From Saprospiraceae bacterium (GTDB lineage Bacteria > Bacteroidota > Bacteroidia > Chitinophagales > Saprospiraceae), in NCBI GenBank assembly GCA_013214355.1, contig JABSSL010000027.1, positions 1-61,272 on the forward strand: 61,272 bases of DNA, given 5' to 3'. Each line of letters begins with the position of its first letter. The stretch's first letter is position 1. The notes under the pieces are model-generated. The model worked only from the letters and a program-made list of their open reading frames with translations. It searched no databases and was not told the origin of the DNA. Made by a program: the position numbers and the translations under genes. Positions 14,908-23,680 of this stretch are shown piece after piece.

Positions 14908-15957
14908 TTGAGCGAAATTATTTTAAGTGTAGAGGGAATAGATCCGTTACAACTATACGGAGAGAATAATACCAAACTGAATCTTTTGCGCGAGGCTTTT
15001 CCTGAAGTCACCATTACTTCCCGCGGCAGTAATCTAAAAATAAAAGGCGAAAAGAAATTTACTCAAAAGGCTAAGTCCAAGTTTGAGTTAATGGTCCGTC
15101 TTTTGCGTGAGCATAAGGAGCTACCCACACGAATGGTTCAGGACCTGCTAAGCGGTAGCAACCCGTTTGAACATCAGATTAGCAATGGAAAAGCTAAGAC
15201 CATCGTACACGGTAGAGATGGGAAGGCCATCAAAGCTAAGACGGTTAACCAGAAGAAACTGGTCGACGCCGCAGAGAATAATGATATTGTATTTGCTATC
15301 GGGCCCGCAGGTACGGGTAAAACCTATACCGCGGTAGCTATGGCCGTACGTGCCTTAAAAAACCGGCAAGTCAAGAAGATCATCCTAACTCGCCCAGCGG
15401 TAGAAGCAGGCGAAAGCCTAGGCTTTTTGCCTGGTGACTTGAAAGATAAAGTAGATCCCTATCTACGTCCCTTATATGATGCTTTGGACGACATGATTCC
15501 AGCTGAAAAGCTGGCGCAATTCATGGCCAATCGCACGATCGAGATCGCACCACTAGCTTTTATGCGTGGACGAACCCTTGATAATGCCTTTATTATCCTA
15601 GATGAAGCACAAAACTGCTCTACCCTCCAGCTGAAGATGTTCCTTACGAGGCTAGGGCCAACTGCACAGTGTATCATCACGGGTGACCTATCACAGGTTG
15701 ACCTTCCGTACCACCAGAAATCTGGTTTGCGTAGAGCTATTGATCTCTTGGCAGGTTTAGAGGGTATTACGGCCGTTAATTTAACTGCAGACGACGTAGT
15801 AAGACACCGTTTGGTAAAGGCAATCATACAAGCTTACGAACGCTCTGACGAGGATAGAAGAAACCGAAGAAGTGAATCAGAGGGCAAACGCTTGAATGGT
15901 AAGTACAAGACTTCTAGTCAACCCTCCGAAAGTAAATCCTCGGAAGAAGAAGAATAA
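14908..15957 (+). CDS. phoH: PhoH family ATPase
   Basis: This 349-aa protein has the PhoH-like layout: a short N-terminal KH-like part (residues 1-100, SEIILSVEGIDPLQLYG...) and a P-loop NTPase domain with Walker A GPAGTGKTYTA (~132-142) and Walker B FIILDEAQNC. The family motifs LTRPAVEAGESLGFLPGDL and ITGDLSQVDLP are present. The cytoplasmic ATPase is linked to RNA metabolism and helicase-like activity in the family. The start is TTG 14908-14910; an in-frame stop just upstream excludes a longer start, and the next Met is far inside the domain. The C-terminal tail is rich in Ser, Lys and Glu. A strong terminator follows. Confidence 0.94.
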   Translation: MSEIILSVEGIDPLQLYGENNTKLNLLREAFPEVTITSRGSNLKIKGEKKFTQKAKSKFELMVRLLREHKELPTRMVQDLLSGSNPFEHQISNGKAKTIVHGRDGKAIKAKTVNQKKLVDAAENNDIVFAIGPAGTGKTYTAVAMAVRALKNRQVKKIILTRPAVEAGESLGFLPGDLKDKVDPYLRPLYDALDDMIPAEKLAQFMANRTIEIAPLAFMRGRTLDNAFIILDEAQNCSTLQLKMFLTRLGPTAQCIITGDLSQVDLPYHQKSGLRRAIDLLAGLEGITAVNLTADDVVRHRLVKAIIQAYERSDEDRRNRRSESEGKRLNGKYKTSSQPSESKSSEEEE

Positions 15958-15960
15958 ATA

Positions 15961-15996
15961 AAGGCCCAGTTGCGTCTGTAACTGGGCCTTCTTCCT
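15961..15996 (+). terminator. Rho-independent terminator after phoH
   Basis: A perfect 11-bp stem (AAGGCCCAGTT 15961-15971 / AACTGGGCCTT 15980-15990) with an 8-nt loop follows the phoH stop codon and is followed by CTTCCT. It separates phoH from aroA. Confidence 0.8.
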
Positions 15997-16032
15997 ACTA
16001 ATAATCCCCCTGATCTCTATTTAATTTTATCC

Positions 16033-16040
16033 TATCTTTG
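16033..16040 (+). promoter_or_regulatory. Candidate aroA promoter -7 element
   Basis: TATCTTTG matches TAnnTTTG and lies 100 bp before the aroA ATG, directly downstream of the phoH terminator. A TTA/TTG-like -33 region lies in the AT-rich stretch 16010-16030. Confidence 0.5.
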
Positions 16041-16139
16041 CCCACCACCAGATAAGACCTACCAATATCATGACTGGAGTGGCATGAAAAGATCAAGCCG
16101 CATTTTCCCCCGTTTACCTTTTTGAACATAAGTACCAAC

Positions 16140-17393
16140 ATGACGACCTATCAATTGCATAAACCAGATCGGAAGATCCAAGGTCAACTTAGATTGACCG
16201 GCTCTAAGAGTATTAGCAATCGAGCATTAATCATTCGCGCCCTCAGTGGCCAAGACTTCCCCATTGATCACTTGGCCAAAGCCAATGATACCGACCTGAT
16301 GATGGAACTCCTAGCTAGCAATGAGGAAGTGCGCGATGCAGGACCTGCAGGCACGACCTTCCGCTTCCTAACCGCTTACCTAGCTATGCAACCTGGTAGC
16401 CAAATACTTACTGGCACTGAGCGCATGAAACAACGGCCGATTGGAGTATTGGTTGAAGCCTTGAAGCAGTTAGGCGCCAATATCGAATATCTGGGCAAAG
16501 CGGGTTATCCGCCCTTACGCATCGGCGAGCCTAAGCAGCTCGGTAAAACGAACGAATTAAGTATTAGTGCCGGTACGAGTAGTCAATTTATCTCTGCGCT
16601 ATTGATGATTGCTCCCGTCTTACCCAATGGATTGAAGTTGAACCTGCAAGGTAAAATCGTATCACGATCCTACATCGAAATGACCTTAGGATTGATGAAA
16701 AAGTTTGGGGTAGATCACGAATGGGAAGGACAAACTATTGCGATTGCTCCACAGTCCTACGAGGCCAAACCCTTTGTCGCTGAAGCGGATTGGTCTGCCG
16801 CCTCCTATCATTATGCCTTAGCCGCTTTTGCTGATGAATTGGATCTGCAACTGGATGGATTATTCCCCAATAGTTTCCAAGGGGATGCGGCCTTGGTGGA
16901 GATCATGGAGCAGTTTGGCGTACATACAGAATTCAATGAAACGGGCATTCGATTGACCAAGAACGGAAAGCCACTCCCCCCCATGTTCGAATGGGATTTC
17001 ATTCTCTGCCCAGATATCGCGCAGACTATGGCCGTTATTTGTGCTGGTCTTGGCGTACAAGGTCTATTTACGGGCCTAGAAACCCTGAGCATCAAGGAAA
17101 CCGATCGCATTCAAGCCCTAAAGAACGAATTGGGAAAGGTGCAGGCCTTTTTATCCAAATTACCGGCTCGCTTTTCGCCTAAATCTACCAAGGAGTACTT
17201 CACCGTTGAAGGCAAGGCTGATCTTGCTACAACCCCCACCTTTGCCACCTACGAAGATCACAGAATGGCCATGGCCTTCGCCCCCTTGGCCATGTTTGGA
17301 AAGATCAAGATCGACGAACCGATGGTCGTGATTAAGTCTTATCCCGCCTTTTATGAGGATTTGGAATTGTTGGGTTTTGTGGTGGAGAAGTGA
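16140..17393 (+). CDS. aroA: 3-phosphoshikimate 1-carboxyvinyltransferase (EPSP synthase)
   Basis: This enzyme catalyses the sixth step of the shikimate pathway, joining PEP to shikimate-3-phosphate. The sequence shows the substrate-binding motifs GSKSISNRALIIRAL near the N-terminus, GPAGTTFRFLTAYLA, RMKQRPIGVLVEALKQLGA, SAGTSSQFISALLM, and in the second lobe ETLSIKETDRIQALKNEL and TYEDHRMAMAFAPLA. I chose ATG 16140 (417 aa); an in-frame TTG at 16122 would add six residues that do not match the family. Length is slightly short, as is usual in Bacteroidota. The gene stands alone. Confidence 0.95.
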   Translation: MTTYQLHKPDRKIQGQLRLTGSKSISNRALIIRALSGQDFPIDHLAKANDTDLMMELLASNEEVRDAGPAGTTFRFLTAYLAMQPGSQILTGTERMKQRPIGVLVEALKQLGANIEYLGKAGYPPLRIGEPKQLGKTNELSISAGTSSQFISALLMIAPVLPNGLKLNLQGKIVSRSYIEMTLGLMKKFGVDHEWEGQTIAIAPQSYEAKPFVAEADWSAASYHYALAAFADELDLQLDGLFPNSFQGDAALVEIMEQFGVHTEFNETGIRLTKNGKPLPPMFEWDFILCPDIAQTMAVICAGLGVQGLFTGLETLSIKETDRIQALKNELGKVQAFLSKLPARFSPKSTKEYFTVEGKADLATTPTFATYEDHRMAMAFAPLAMFGKIKIDEPMVVIKSYPAFYEDLELLGFVVEK

Positions 17394-17461
17394 GGTGAGA
17401 TGTAAAAGGTTAGTAATAAGAGGATAGAAATGAGAGTATACAAGGGCTATCGACTAGTCGG

Positions 17462-17510
17462 TGGGTCGATGGTCCATGGTTATCGGTCCATGGTTGATAA
17501 TCTGAATAGG
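17462..17510. repeat. CCATGGACC-type repeat, left of IS3 remnant
   Basis: This segment contains two copies of GGTCCATGGTT separated by a few bases (17470-17500) and the word GGTCGATGGTCC. The reverse complement of this segment closely resembles 18000-18040 on the other side of the IS3 remnant, making an imperfect inverted repeat of about 35 bp around it. Confidence 0.55.
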
Positions 17511-17950
17511 ACAAAGTGACAAGCGATAATTCTTTGGCTGTATAAGTCCATGATCATACTGATATAATAGTAGGTTTAACCGATTCGGTAGTAGGTAATA
17601 TCTGTGACCCAAATTTGGTAGATATCGACAAAACGTTAATCTGCCAATAAGTTCTGATAGGGAATTACTCGAGCTACTTTCCAGCTTAGACTAGGCTGAC
17701 CCTCCAGGCAATAGCCATAGGCTTTACCTAGCTGTTCAAAGGCTTCTCGCCCAATGTCTGCTGGCAAGTACAAGTGGTAGATCTTTGCCAAACCGATAGA
17801 CTTGGTCGATACACCATACAATCAACTTAACTCTAGCACGGTGTACAAGCCTTGTTCTATTTCTTTTACTTTTTGGCGCTTAAACGTTTCACTGAATATG
17901 CGCCGACCACGAAGCTGACTTGACGTTTTTGATGACTTTTTCATCTTCAT
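17475..17950 (-). pseudogene. Decayed IS3-family transposase remnant with internal deletion
   Basis: Reading the minus strand from 17950 gives an OrfA-like N-terminus (RRIFSETFKRQKVKEIEQGL, then YTVLELS, an in-frame TGA, LYGVSTKSI). This is joined directly to an OrfB segment (GLAKIYHLYLPADIGREAFE). After a TAA at 17636-17638 the same frame continues as RFVDIYQIWVTDITYYRIG, another stop, then TYYYISMIMDLYSQRIIACH. The WVTDITYY block holds the first D of the IS3 DDE domain. Three stop codons and loss of the orfA/orfB middle and the C-terminal catalytic part show it is dead. CCATGGACC-type repeats flank it on both sides. Confidence 0.82.
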
Positions 17951-17997
17951 CACATTTAAAAAACGTCAACTTTTTCCAGTATAAAACAAGTTTAAAT

Positions 17998-18055
17998 AAA
18001 CCATGGACCATGGACCATCGACCAAAAAACCATCAACCCCATCCACCCACCGTCG
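17998..18055. repeat. CCATGGACC-type repeat, right of IS3 remnant
   Basis: Tandem words ACCATGGACCATGGACCATCGACC then AAAAAACCATCAACCCCATCCACCCACC are seen in pieces here. It is the inverted counterpart of 17462-17510. Such low-complexity CCATGGACC strings appear to be a local intergenic repeat family. No gene is present in 17951-18090. Confidence 0.5.
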
Positions 18056-18090
18056 AATTTCTGACCTCTATTCTCTGTCCTCTAAAACCC

Positions 18091-20871
18091 CTAATTACTC
18101 AGCCCCCAAACCTTGACCACCTCCACATAAAAGATGAGGTCAGAACTGGGTGGAATAACCGGTGGAGACCCCCTTTCCCCGTAGCCCATATGACTAGGTA
18201 CAAAGATCGTGGCCTTATCTCCCTCTCTCAGCAATTGGAAACCTTGGTCCCAGCCATCGATCACTCGTCCACGGCCGAGCGGGAACAAGAAGTATTGTCC
18301 TCTTTGAAAAGAGTTATCGAACATCGTTCCATCAGGAAGCACACCATAGTAATTTACTTCCACTGTTCTTCCTGCCTCAGCAATCTGGCCGGTGCCTTGC
18401 TCATGAATAATATAGTCTAATCCTCGATCTGTTTTGACCTGATCGTCCAACTCACCGGCTTTGTATTGCTTGAGCATATCCTGTACAAAGGAAGCAACCT
18501 CCTTTTCTCTGGCCTGTAATACTCGACGTGTCTTCGCATCCGATAGGCGCTTCTCCATCTCATTCAACTGATGTTCCGTTTCGCTGACGATGTCCGTCAC
18601 GGTAAGCGTGAAGTAAAGGTAATCGGAGTTTTCAAACCCTGGAGGTTTGGAGGGTAAGGTATCCAGCGCTATTGTTATCGTAATGCTGTCTCCTAAAGCC
18701 AAATCGGGAAGAATATCTTGTACTGGATTGGCTGGCTTTGTATCCGACTTAGGGATCTGATAAAAAGGAGTAGCTCCAGCACTTCGACTTGAACTTACTA
18801 CTCTACTTTCACTGGAAGTACGGGCGTGAAAGTAGACGTAATCGCCCTTCTGTGCGGGCTTGCCACCGGAGGAGTAATCCAGTCGATAATTGGTACCATT
18901 AGAAGAGATCAGCTCCTTGGGCTCGAAGTTCGCCGGCGGAACGGCTTCGGATTTTCGATCCAGTGACTCATACAGCGCCGTATGGATTCGCGGCCGGATA
19001 TTAAGCCGATAGATCTTCGGATTATTCCGCGTTGGATAGACCCGGTTGGAAAAGAAGATATATAGAAGATCCGTTTCTGGATCTGCCCATACAAATGTTC
19101 CAGTATATCCAGAATGACCAAAACTCGCCGGACTAGCTTGCTCTGCTACGGAACTGGAAGATTTATCGTATTCAATCAGGGGCTTATCAAAGCCTAATCC
19201 GCGTCGATTTCCCTCTTCACAATATTGGCATTTGGTGAATTCCTGTAGCGCTTTGGCTGCAATCAGCTGTTCTCCTCCATAACTACCCTCTTTAAGGTAC
19301 ATTTGGAACAACTTGGCTAGGTCATTGGCAGAACCAAATAAACCGGCATTGGCAGATACCCCGCCCATCATGGCTGCTCCCTCATCATGTACTGTTCCGT
19401 GTAATTGAGTCAAACGAAAGAAGGTATCTTTTTCAGTGGGAACAATTCTGTCCTTCGGGTAGAAGCGCATAGGGTTATAGCGTAGGGTATGTGCTCCCAT
19501 CTTATCATAAAGATTCTTGTACAGATAGGTTTCGTAATCTTCGTTTGTCAGACCGGAAACGATATCCGGTAGGAGATAAAACAGCAGGCCTGAATATACA
19601 TACTCTTTATCCTCTCGCAGCGGCGATTTCTTAATCGCTTTCATCATCTTCTTGCGGAATCCCTTGTGTTGATACAAATCATCCGTAATTTTCACACTAT
19701 AATCAGCGGAGGGAGTCGAGCTGAAGGTCCTAGCTCGATAACGTCCGTCATTAATCCGGTTGGTATCCCATTTCTTCTGCCAGGGATATTTCGCATTCCC
19801 TTTCAAGGTTCCTTGCCAATAGGGGATCCACGGCCTGAGTCTAGCATAGTGGGCTAGCATCTCTCGGTAGGTCAAATTGGCTTTGTTGGACCCCGAAAAA
19901 TAGGGAGCGTAAGTCTTTAATGGAGCATCGAGATCAAACTTATCTTCCCCGTACAATTTCATTACGGCAGGTAGGGCACTCGTCACCTTCGACACAGAAG
20001 CAAAGTCATAGATATCTGTCAGATCCACAGCTCGGCTACTGTCATACGTGTGATAGCCAAAGGCTTTATGGTATACTACTGCTCCATCTTTAGCCACTAA
20101 GACTTGTGCTCCTGGAAAAGCGCCCTCTCGGATCCCCTCCTCCACGATACTTTTAACCTGCTGATCGAGATAATAGCCATCGATTCCCAACACGGCTGGA
20201 GGCATGTACGATAAGCGAGCCTTACCTGTGGACACAAAAGTGCGGCCCTTTTTGAATTCATCGCTAAAGTCTTCGCTCATCTCTCCCCTAGCTCCTAAGG
20301 CCCCGAAAATAATCTGGGCAGCTACCGATTCACCCCATACGGTTGAGGGAGGCACCTGTACCAAAGCCTTGATTCCGGGAGGCACTTTTAGGGTATTGGG
20401 ACCTGTATTTCTGGCAACTACAATCACCTTGGCCACCTTACTTAAGGCCTCTAAATCAGCATAATAACTATCGTCCGCCATTCTGATGTTGCCCTGATCA
20501 TCTAGGATTCCATCCTGCAAGCCAACGATAAAAAGACTGTACTTTTTCGTCCAAGTCTCTATCTCAGGCTTTCCCATATTGAGGGTGTCAATATGCGTAT
20601 ACTTCCGCAAGACAGTTAGGAGATCATTCCCCTCTTGCAAAGCTGGGATGACGGTATTGTCCTCGAATTCGTGTTGTAAATAAGCTATTTTCTGCTCTTC
20701 CAATCCCATGACAGGGATAATTTCCCCATCGTTTTTGAGCAAACAAACACGATTTCGGGCGGCTTCAAATAGCTCAATGGTTTTGCTATCTCGCAAAGTT
20801 TGGGCTGTCAGTGATCCCATTCCAATTACGAGGGTAAGGATTAAGCCTATAAATTGGGTAATCTGTCTCAT
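18091..20871 (-). CDS. Secreted GH3-like / serine beta-lactamase-like / double FKBP fusion
   Basis: A very long protein (926 aa from the chosen start). It has a signal peptide (MRQITQFIGLILTLVIGMGS...AQ). A region resembling the C-terminal domain of GH3 glycosidases follows (about residues 35-205, lacking the GH3 catalytic barrel). Next is a class-C beta-lactamase/DD-peptidase-like domain (about 220-660) with SVSK (SxxK), YVYSGLLFY where Y-x-N is expected, and GHSGYTG as the third motif. Last are two FKBP-like domains: a divergent one (KGDYVYFHAR...YLYFTLTVTD) and a canonical one (EVNYYGVLPDGTMFDNSF...VIDGWDQGFQLL). The upstream in-frame ATG (20901) would add 10 polar residues before the signal peptide, so I prefer ATG 20869-20871. 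Confidence 0.82.
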   Translation of the reverse strand: MRQITQFIGLILTLVIGMGSLTAQTLRDSKTIELFEAARNRVCLLKNDGEIIPVMGLEEQKIAYLQHEFEDNTVIPALQEGNDLLTVLRKYTHIDTLNMGKPEIETWTKKYSLFIVGLQDGILDDQGNIRMADDSYYADLEALSKVAKVIVVARNTGPNTLKVPPGIKALVQVPPSTVWGESVAAQIIFGALGARGEMSEDFSDEFKKGRTFVSTGKARLSYMPPAVLGIDGYYLDQQVKSIVEEGIREGAFPGAQVLVAKDGAVVYHKAFGYHTYDSSRAVDLTDIYDFASVSKVTSALPAVMKLYGEDKFDLDAPLKTYAPYFSGSNKANLTYREMLAHYARLRPWIPYWQGTLKGNAKYPWQKKWDTNRINDGRYRARTFSSTPSADYSVKITDDLYQHKGFRKKMMKAIKKSPLREDKEYVYSGLLFYLLPDIVSGLTNEDYETYLYKNLYDKMGAHTLRYNPMRFYPKDRIVPTEKDTFFRLTQLHGTVHDEGAAMMGGVSANAGLFGSANDLAKLFQMYLKEGSYGGEQLIAAKALQEFTKCQYCEEGNRRGLGFDKPLIEYDKSSSSVAEQASPASFGHSGYTGTFVWADPETDLLYIFFSNRVYPTRNNPKIYRLNIRPRIHTALYESLDRKSEAVPPANFEPKELISSNGTNYRLDYSSGGKPAQKGDYVYFHARTSSESRVVSSSRSAGATPFYQIPKSDTKPANPVQDILPDLALGDSITITIALDTLPSKPPGFENSDYLYFTLTVTDIVSETEHQLNEMEKRLSDAKTRRVLQAREKEVASFVQDMLKQYKAGELDDQVKTDRGLDYIIHEQGTGQIAEAGRTVEVNYYGVLPDGTMFDNSFQRGQYFLFPLGRGRVIDGWDQGFQLLREGDKATIFVPSHMGYGERGSPPVIPPSSDLIFYVEVVKVWGLSN

Positions 20872-20962
20872 TTTGGTATTTTCATCCGGATTTGTACGCA
20901 TTAAAACGCTGAGAAGTTAATTGAATTTAACAATCTGGTTTTGTTATGACTCTTTTTCCGCC

Positions 20963-21030
20963 ACTTTTTGGCTTTTTTTCGTCACATAGCGCTGCTATCT
21001 TCCTTAAAAAGAGCCTCAATTGACAAAAAA
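20963..21030. repeat. Short copy of TAGCGCTGCTA palindromic repeat
   Basis: Contains CTTTTTGGCT (20964-20973), CATAGCGCTGCTAT with self-complementary arms (20985-20998), and GAGCCTCAATTGAC (21011-21024). The same three blocks, in the same order, occur in the larger element at 36440-36647. It lies between two divergent genes, upstream of both. Confidence 0.6.
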
Positions 21031-21095
21031 ATTGCCTATAACAAATTCCAAAAGCCAAATTCAATCAACTTCTAATTAACGCAAAGTATTAAACC

Positions 21096-22442
21096 TTGAG
21101 CAAAAAGTTACTGAATAATTGTGTAATCGGACTTTGTCTCTGCTTCTTGGGCTGTTCCTCAGCAAAGATTCTCAGTCCAAAAAACACTAAAACGCTTCAA
21201 TCTCTCCTGAAAGAATCTCCCGTTTTTTCCAAGAGTTTCACCGGCTTTATGCTGTATGACCCAACTAGTAAAAAGACGCTGTACAGCCAAGAAGCTGATA
21301 AATACTTCACTCCCGCTTCCAATACGAAGATTTTTACGTTGTATACAGCCACGCAATTTCTAGGAGACTCTTTACCTATCCTGAATTATCAGCTGCGTGG
21401 GGATAGTCTTTATTTCTGGGGGACAGGAAATCCTATTTTCCTGCATCCATACCTCCCTCAAAATGGGCGCATTATTAATTTACTAAAGCAGCATAAGGGT
21501 CCCTTGCTGTACGCTGTTCACAATTATCAAGATCAGTCCTTCGGGCCAGGGTGGGCTTGGGATGATTACACCTATGCTTTCCAGGCTGAGAAATCTTCTT
21601 TCCCAATTTTCGGTAATGTCGTTACTTTTAGCCGTGACACCCTACAAATGCTGAATACGGTAGAGGTAATGCCACCTTATTTTGCACAGCAGCTACAGCG
21701 AAACCCCTCCTTTTACGAGGATTCCCCCTATTTTCGACGCCAGGTCACAAGTAATACTTTTGAACATAATTCATTAGCCCTCACGGATACCGCTTATCAA
21801 ATCGAAAAGCCCTTTATGGTAAGCCCAAATCTGATCGCTCAGCTCCTTACGGATACCTTGCATCGGCCCGTAGAATTATCCACGCTTCCTGCGGAGGCTT
21901 TGGACCAAGGCAAAACACTATCGATTCCTTTTCCGGACACCGTTTATCAATTATTGATGAAGGACAGTGATAATTTCATCGCTGAACAGTTGCTATTGAT
22001 GGCTGCTGATCGGCAGCTAGGATTCATCGAAACCGCTCCTTTGATCGAAAAAGCCAAAGAAGACCTTTTTGCTGACGCCCCCGACGAGTTGCTTTGGCGT
22101 GATGGCTCCGGATTAACTCGATATAATATGTTCACACCTAGAACGGTCGTATACGTACTAGAAAAGTTATACAATACCTTTGAGCCCGAATGGCTATATT
22201 CCATCTTCCCAGGCGGAGGACAGGCAGGGACGATAAGCCGATGGTACGGCCATGTCGAAAAACCTTATGTATATGCCAAAACGGGCACCTTAAGCAACAA
22301 GCATTGCCTAAGTGGATACCTTTTAACTGATAGTGGTAAAACCTTAATCTTCAGCTTTATGCATAACAATTTTCCGACTGGCTCCGAGCCCCTGAAAAAA
22401 GAAATGGAAAAGGTTTTACGCTGGATGAAGCGGGAGTTATAA
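21096..22442 (+). CDS. dacB: D-alanyl-D-alanine carboxypeptidase/endopeptidase (PBP4 type, S13)
   Basis: This 448-aa lipoprotein has a signal peptide ending in a lipobox (LCLCFLGC) that exists only if the TTG at 21096-21098 is the start. The catalytic triad motifs of peptidase S13 are all present: S-N-T-K in TPASNTKIFTLY, S-D-N in MKDSDNFIAEQLL, and K-T-G in VYAKTGTLSNKHCLSG. It should trim peptidoglycan cross-links in the periplasm. It is divergent from the beta-lactamase/FKBP fusion and 24 bp ahead of the YbaK gene, so possibly an operon. Confidence 0.92.
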   Translation: MSKKLLNNCVIGLCLCFLGCSSAKILSPKNTKTLQSLLKESPVFSKSFTGFMLYDPTSKKTLYSQEADKYFTPASNTKIFTLYTATQFLGDSLPILNYQLRGDSLYFWGTGNPIFLHPYLPQNGRIINLLKQHKGPLLYAVHNYQDQSFGPGWAWDDYTYAFQAEKSSFPIFGNVVTFSRDTLQMLNTVEVMPPYFAQQLQRNPSFYEDSPYFRRQVTSNTFEHNSLALTDTAYQIEKPFMVSPNLIAQLLTDTLHRPVELSTLPAEALDQGKTLSIPFPDTVYQLLMKDSDNFIAEQLLLMAADRQLGFIETAPLIEKAKEDLFADAPDELLWRDGSGLTRYNMFTPRTVVYVLEKLYNTFEPEWLYSIFPGGGQAGTISRWYGHVEKPYVYAKTGTLSNKHCLSGYLLTDSGKTLIFSFMHNNFPTGSEPLKKEMEKVLRWMKREL

Positions 22443-22466
22443 TGGGCGCTACAAAAGACGATTCGG

Positions 22467-22946
22467 ATGAGCACACCTACTTTTACAAAGATTAATAATT
22501 GGTTAGAAGACAAAGGCGTATCCAAACGCGTGTTACATCACGAACCCACCCCCACTTCCGAGGATTCTGCTAGAGTTCGGGGAGAGGATATTGCCATCGG
22601 AGGCAAAGCCTTACTATTGAAATGTGATCAAGATTTTCACCTTTTCGTAATCAGTGCTGCCAAAAGACTAGATAGCAAAGCTATTCGGAAATATATCGGC
22701 GTAAAAAAGGTGAGATTTGCCACAGCGGAGGAATTAATGGAGAGAACGGGGCTCATCCCTGGTTCTGTACCGCCCTTCGGGCGCCCCATTCTGGATTTCC
22801 AGCTTTACATCGACACTTCGGTTGCCGAAAATCCAAGAATCGCCTTCAATGCGGGATCCATTACCGATTCGATTATTCTAGATATAAAGGATTACCTAGA
22901 GGTCGCCCAGGGAGAGGTCTTTCAATTCTCGAAAACAGAACACTAA
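22467..22946 (+). CDS. YbaK/EbsC-family aminoacyl-tRNA deacylase
   Basis: This 159-aa single-domain protein has the trans-editing deacylase fold. Blocks seen are VLHHEPTPTSEDSARVRG, the lysine-containing GGKALLLKCDQDFHLFVISAAKRLD, and TGLIPGSVPPFG with the GxxPPFG loop, then FNAGSITDSIILD. Family members hydrolyse mischarged tRNA (Cys/Ala-tRNAPro and others); the exact substrate is not clear. It follows the PBP4-type gene closely and overlaps the convergent NUDIX regulator gene by 4 bp at its stop. Confidence 0.88.
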   Translation: MSTPTFTKINNWLEDKGVSKRVLHHEPTPTSEDSARVRGEDIAIGGKALLLKCDQDFHLFVISAAKRLDSKAIRKYIGVKKVRFATAEELMERTGLIPGSVPPFGRPILDFQLYIDTSVAENPRIAFNAGSITDSIILDIKDYLEVAQGEVFQFSKTEH

Positions 22947-23680
22947 GAAGCGCTAGTACTCACTCTCATCCGGCTTTTGCTTTTGCTTTCCTTCACCTCA
23001 AAATTGAAGCCGTCAGATAGGAACTCTTGATATTTGCCTTTGTCGAAACTAAATAAGCGGGCAGGGCGATGCGCCACGCCTTCCTGGCTTTCATTTAAAT
23101 CAATGAGCAGATTCATAGATAGAATCTTCTTTCGAAAGTTACGCTTGTCCAAGGAAACCTCGAGGATGGATTCATACAAGTGTTGCAATTCCGTAAGCGT
23201 AAACTTAGGAGGTAACAACTCAAAGCCCACCGGTCTGGTACGTACCAAGCGTTTCAGCATTTCAAAACAAGCCTCCAGGATATCGCTGTGGTCAAAAGGA
23301 AGATTGGTTACTTCCGAAATGGGAACCCATTTAGCTTTCTTGGCTATACCAGCTGGTTGTAGCTTGTAGTCCGCAATTTTAATCAAGGAAAAGTAGGCTA
23401 CGGTAATCACTCGTCCGAAAGGGTGGCGATTTGCCTCACCGAAAGTGTGTACTTGTTCTAGAAAAACGTTATGCAGGCCAGTCATCTCTTCGAGTACGCG
23501 AACAGCGGCGTTTTCCAGGTCTTCTGAAGGGTATACAAAGTGCCCAGGCAACGCCCATTCATCACTAAAAGGTTCTTCCCCCCGCTTAATCAATAGGATT
23601 TTGAGATCACCTTCATCAAAACCAAAAATCACATTATCTACGGTACAAGCCGCTCCAAAAAATTCTTGTAATTTCGCCAT
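22943..23680 (-). CDS. NUDIX-domain transcriptional regulator (NrtR/AraR-like)
   Basis: This 245-aa protein joins an N-terminal NUDIX fold (~10-150) to a C-terminal winged helix (~160-225, FTLTELQHLYESILEVSLDKRNFRKKI). The NUDIX box reads GHFVYPSEDLENAAVRVLEE then MTGL. Against GX5EX7REUXEEXGU the leading G is H and two of the catalytic acidic positions are V and M. This fits the NrtR/AraR regulators, which use the domain as a ligand sensor (ADP-ribose, phosphorylated sugars) rather than as a hydrolase. The target is unknown. It is probably autoregulated or controls a sugar or NAD pathway elsewhere. Confidence 0.87.
   Translation of the reverse strand: MAKLQEFFGAACTVDNVIFGFDEGDLKILLIKRGEEPFSDEWALPGHFVYPSEDLENAAVRVLEEMTGLHNVFLEQVHTFGEANRHPFGRVITVAYFSLIKIADYKLQPAGIAKKAKWVPISEVTNLPFDHSDILEACFEMLKRLVRTRPVGFELLPPKFTLTELQHLYESILEVSLDKRNFRKKILSMNLLIDLNESQEGVAHRPARLFSFDKGKYQEFLSDGFNFEVKESKSKSRMRVSTSAS

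Noticed and set aside
17920-18420. 166-aa plus-strand frame over CCATGGACC repeats and the FKBP coding end
   Set aside because: Its sequence is the repeat string plus the antisense of the FKBP domain; a shadow frame.
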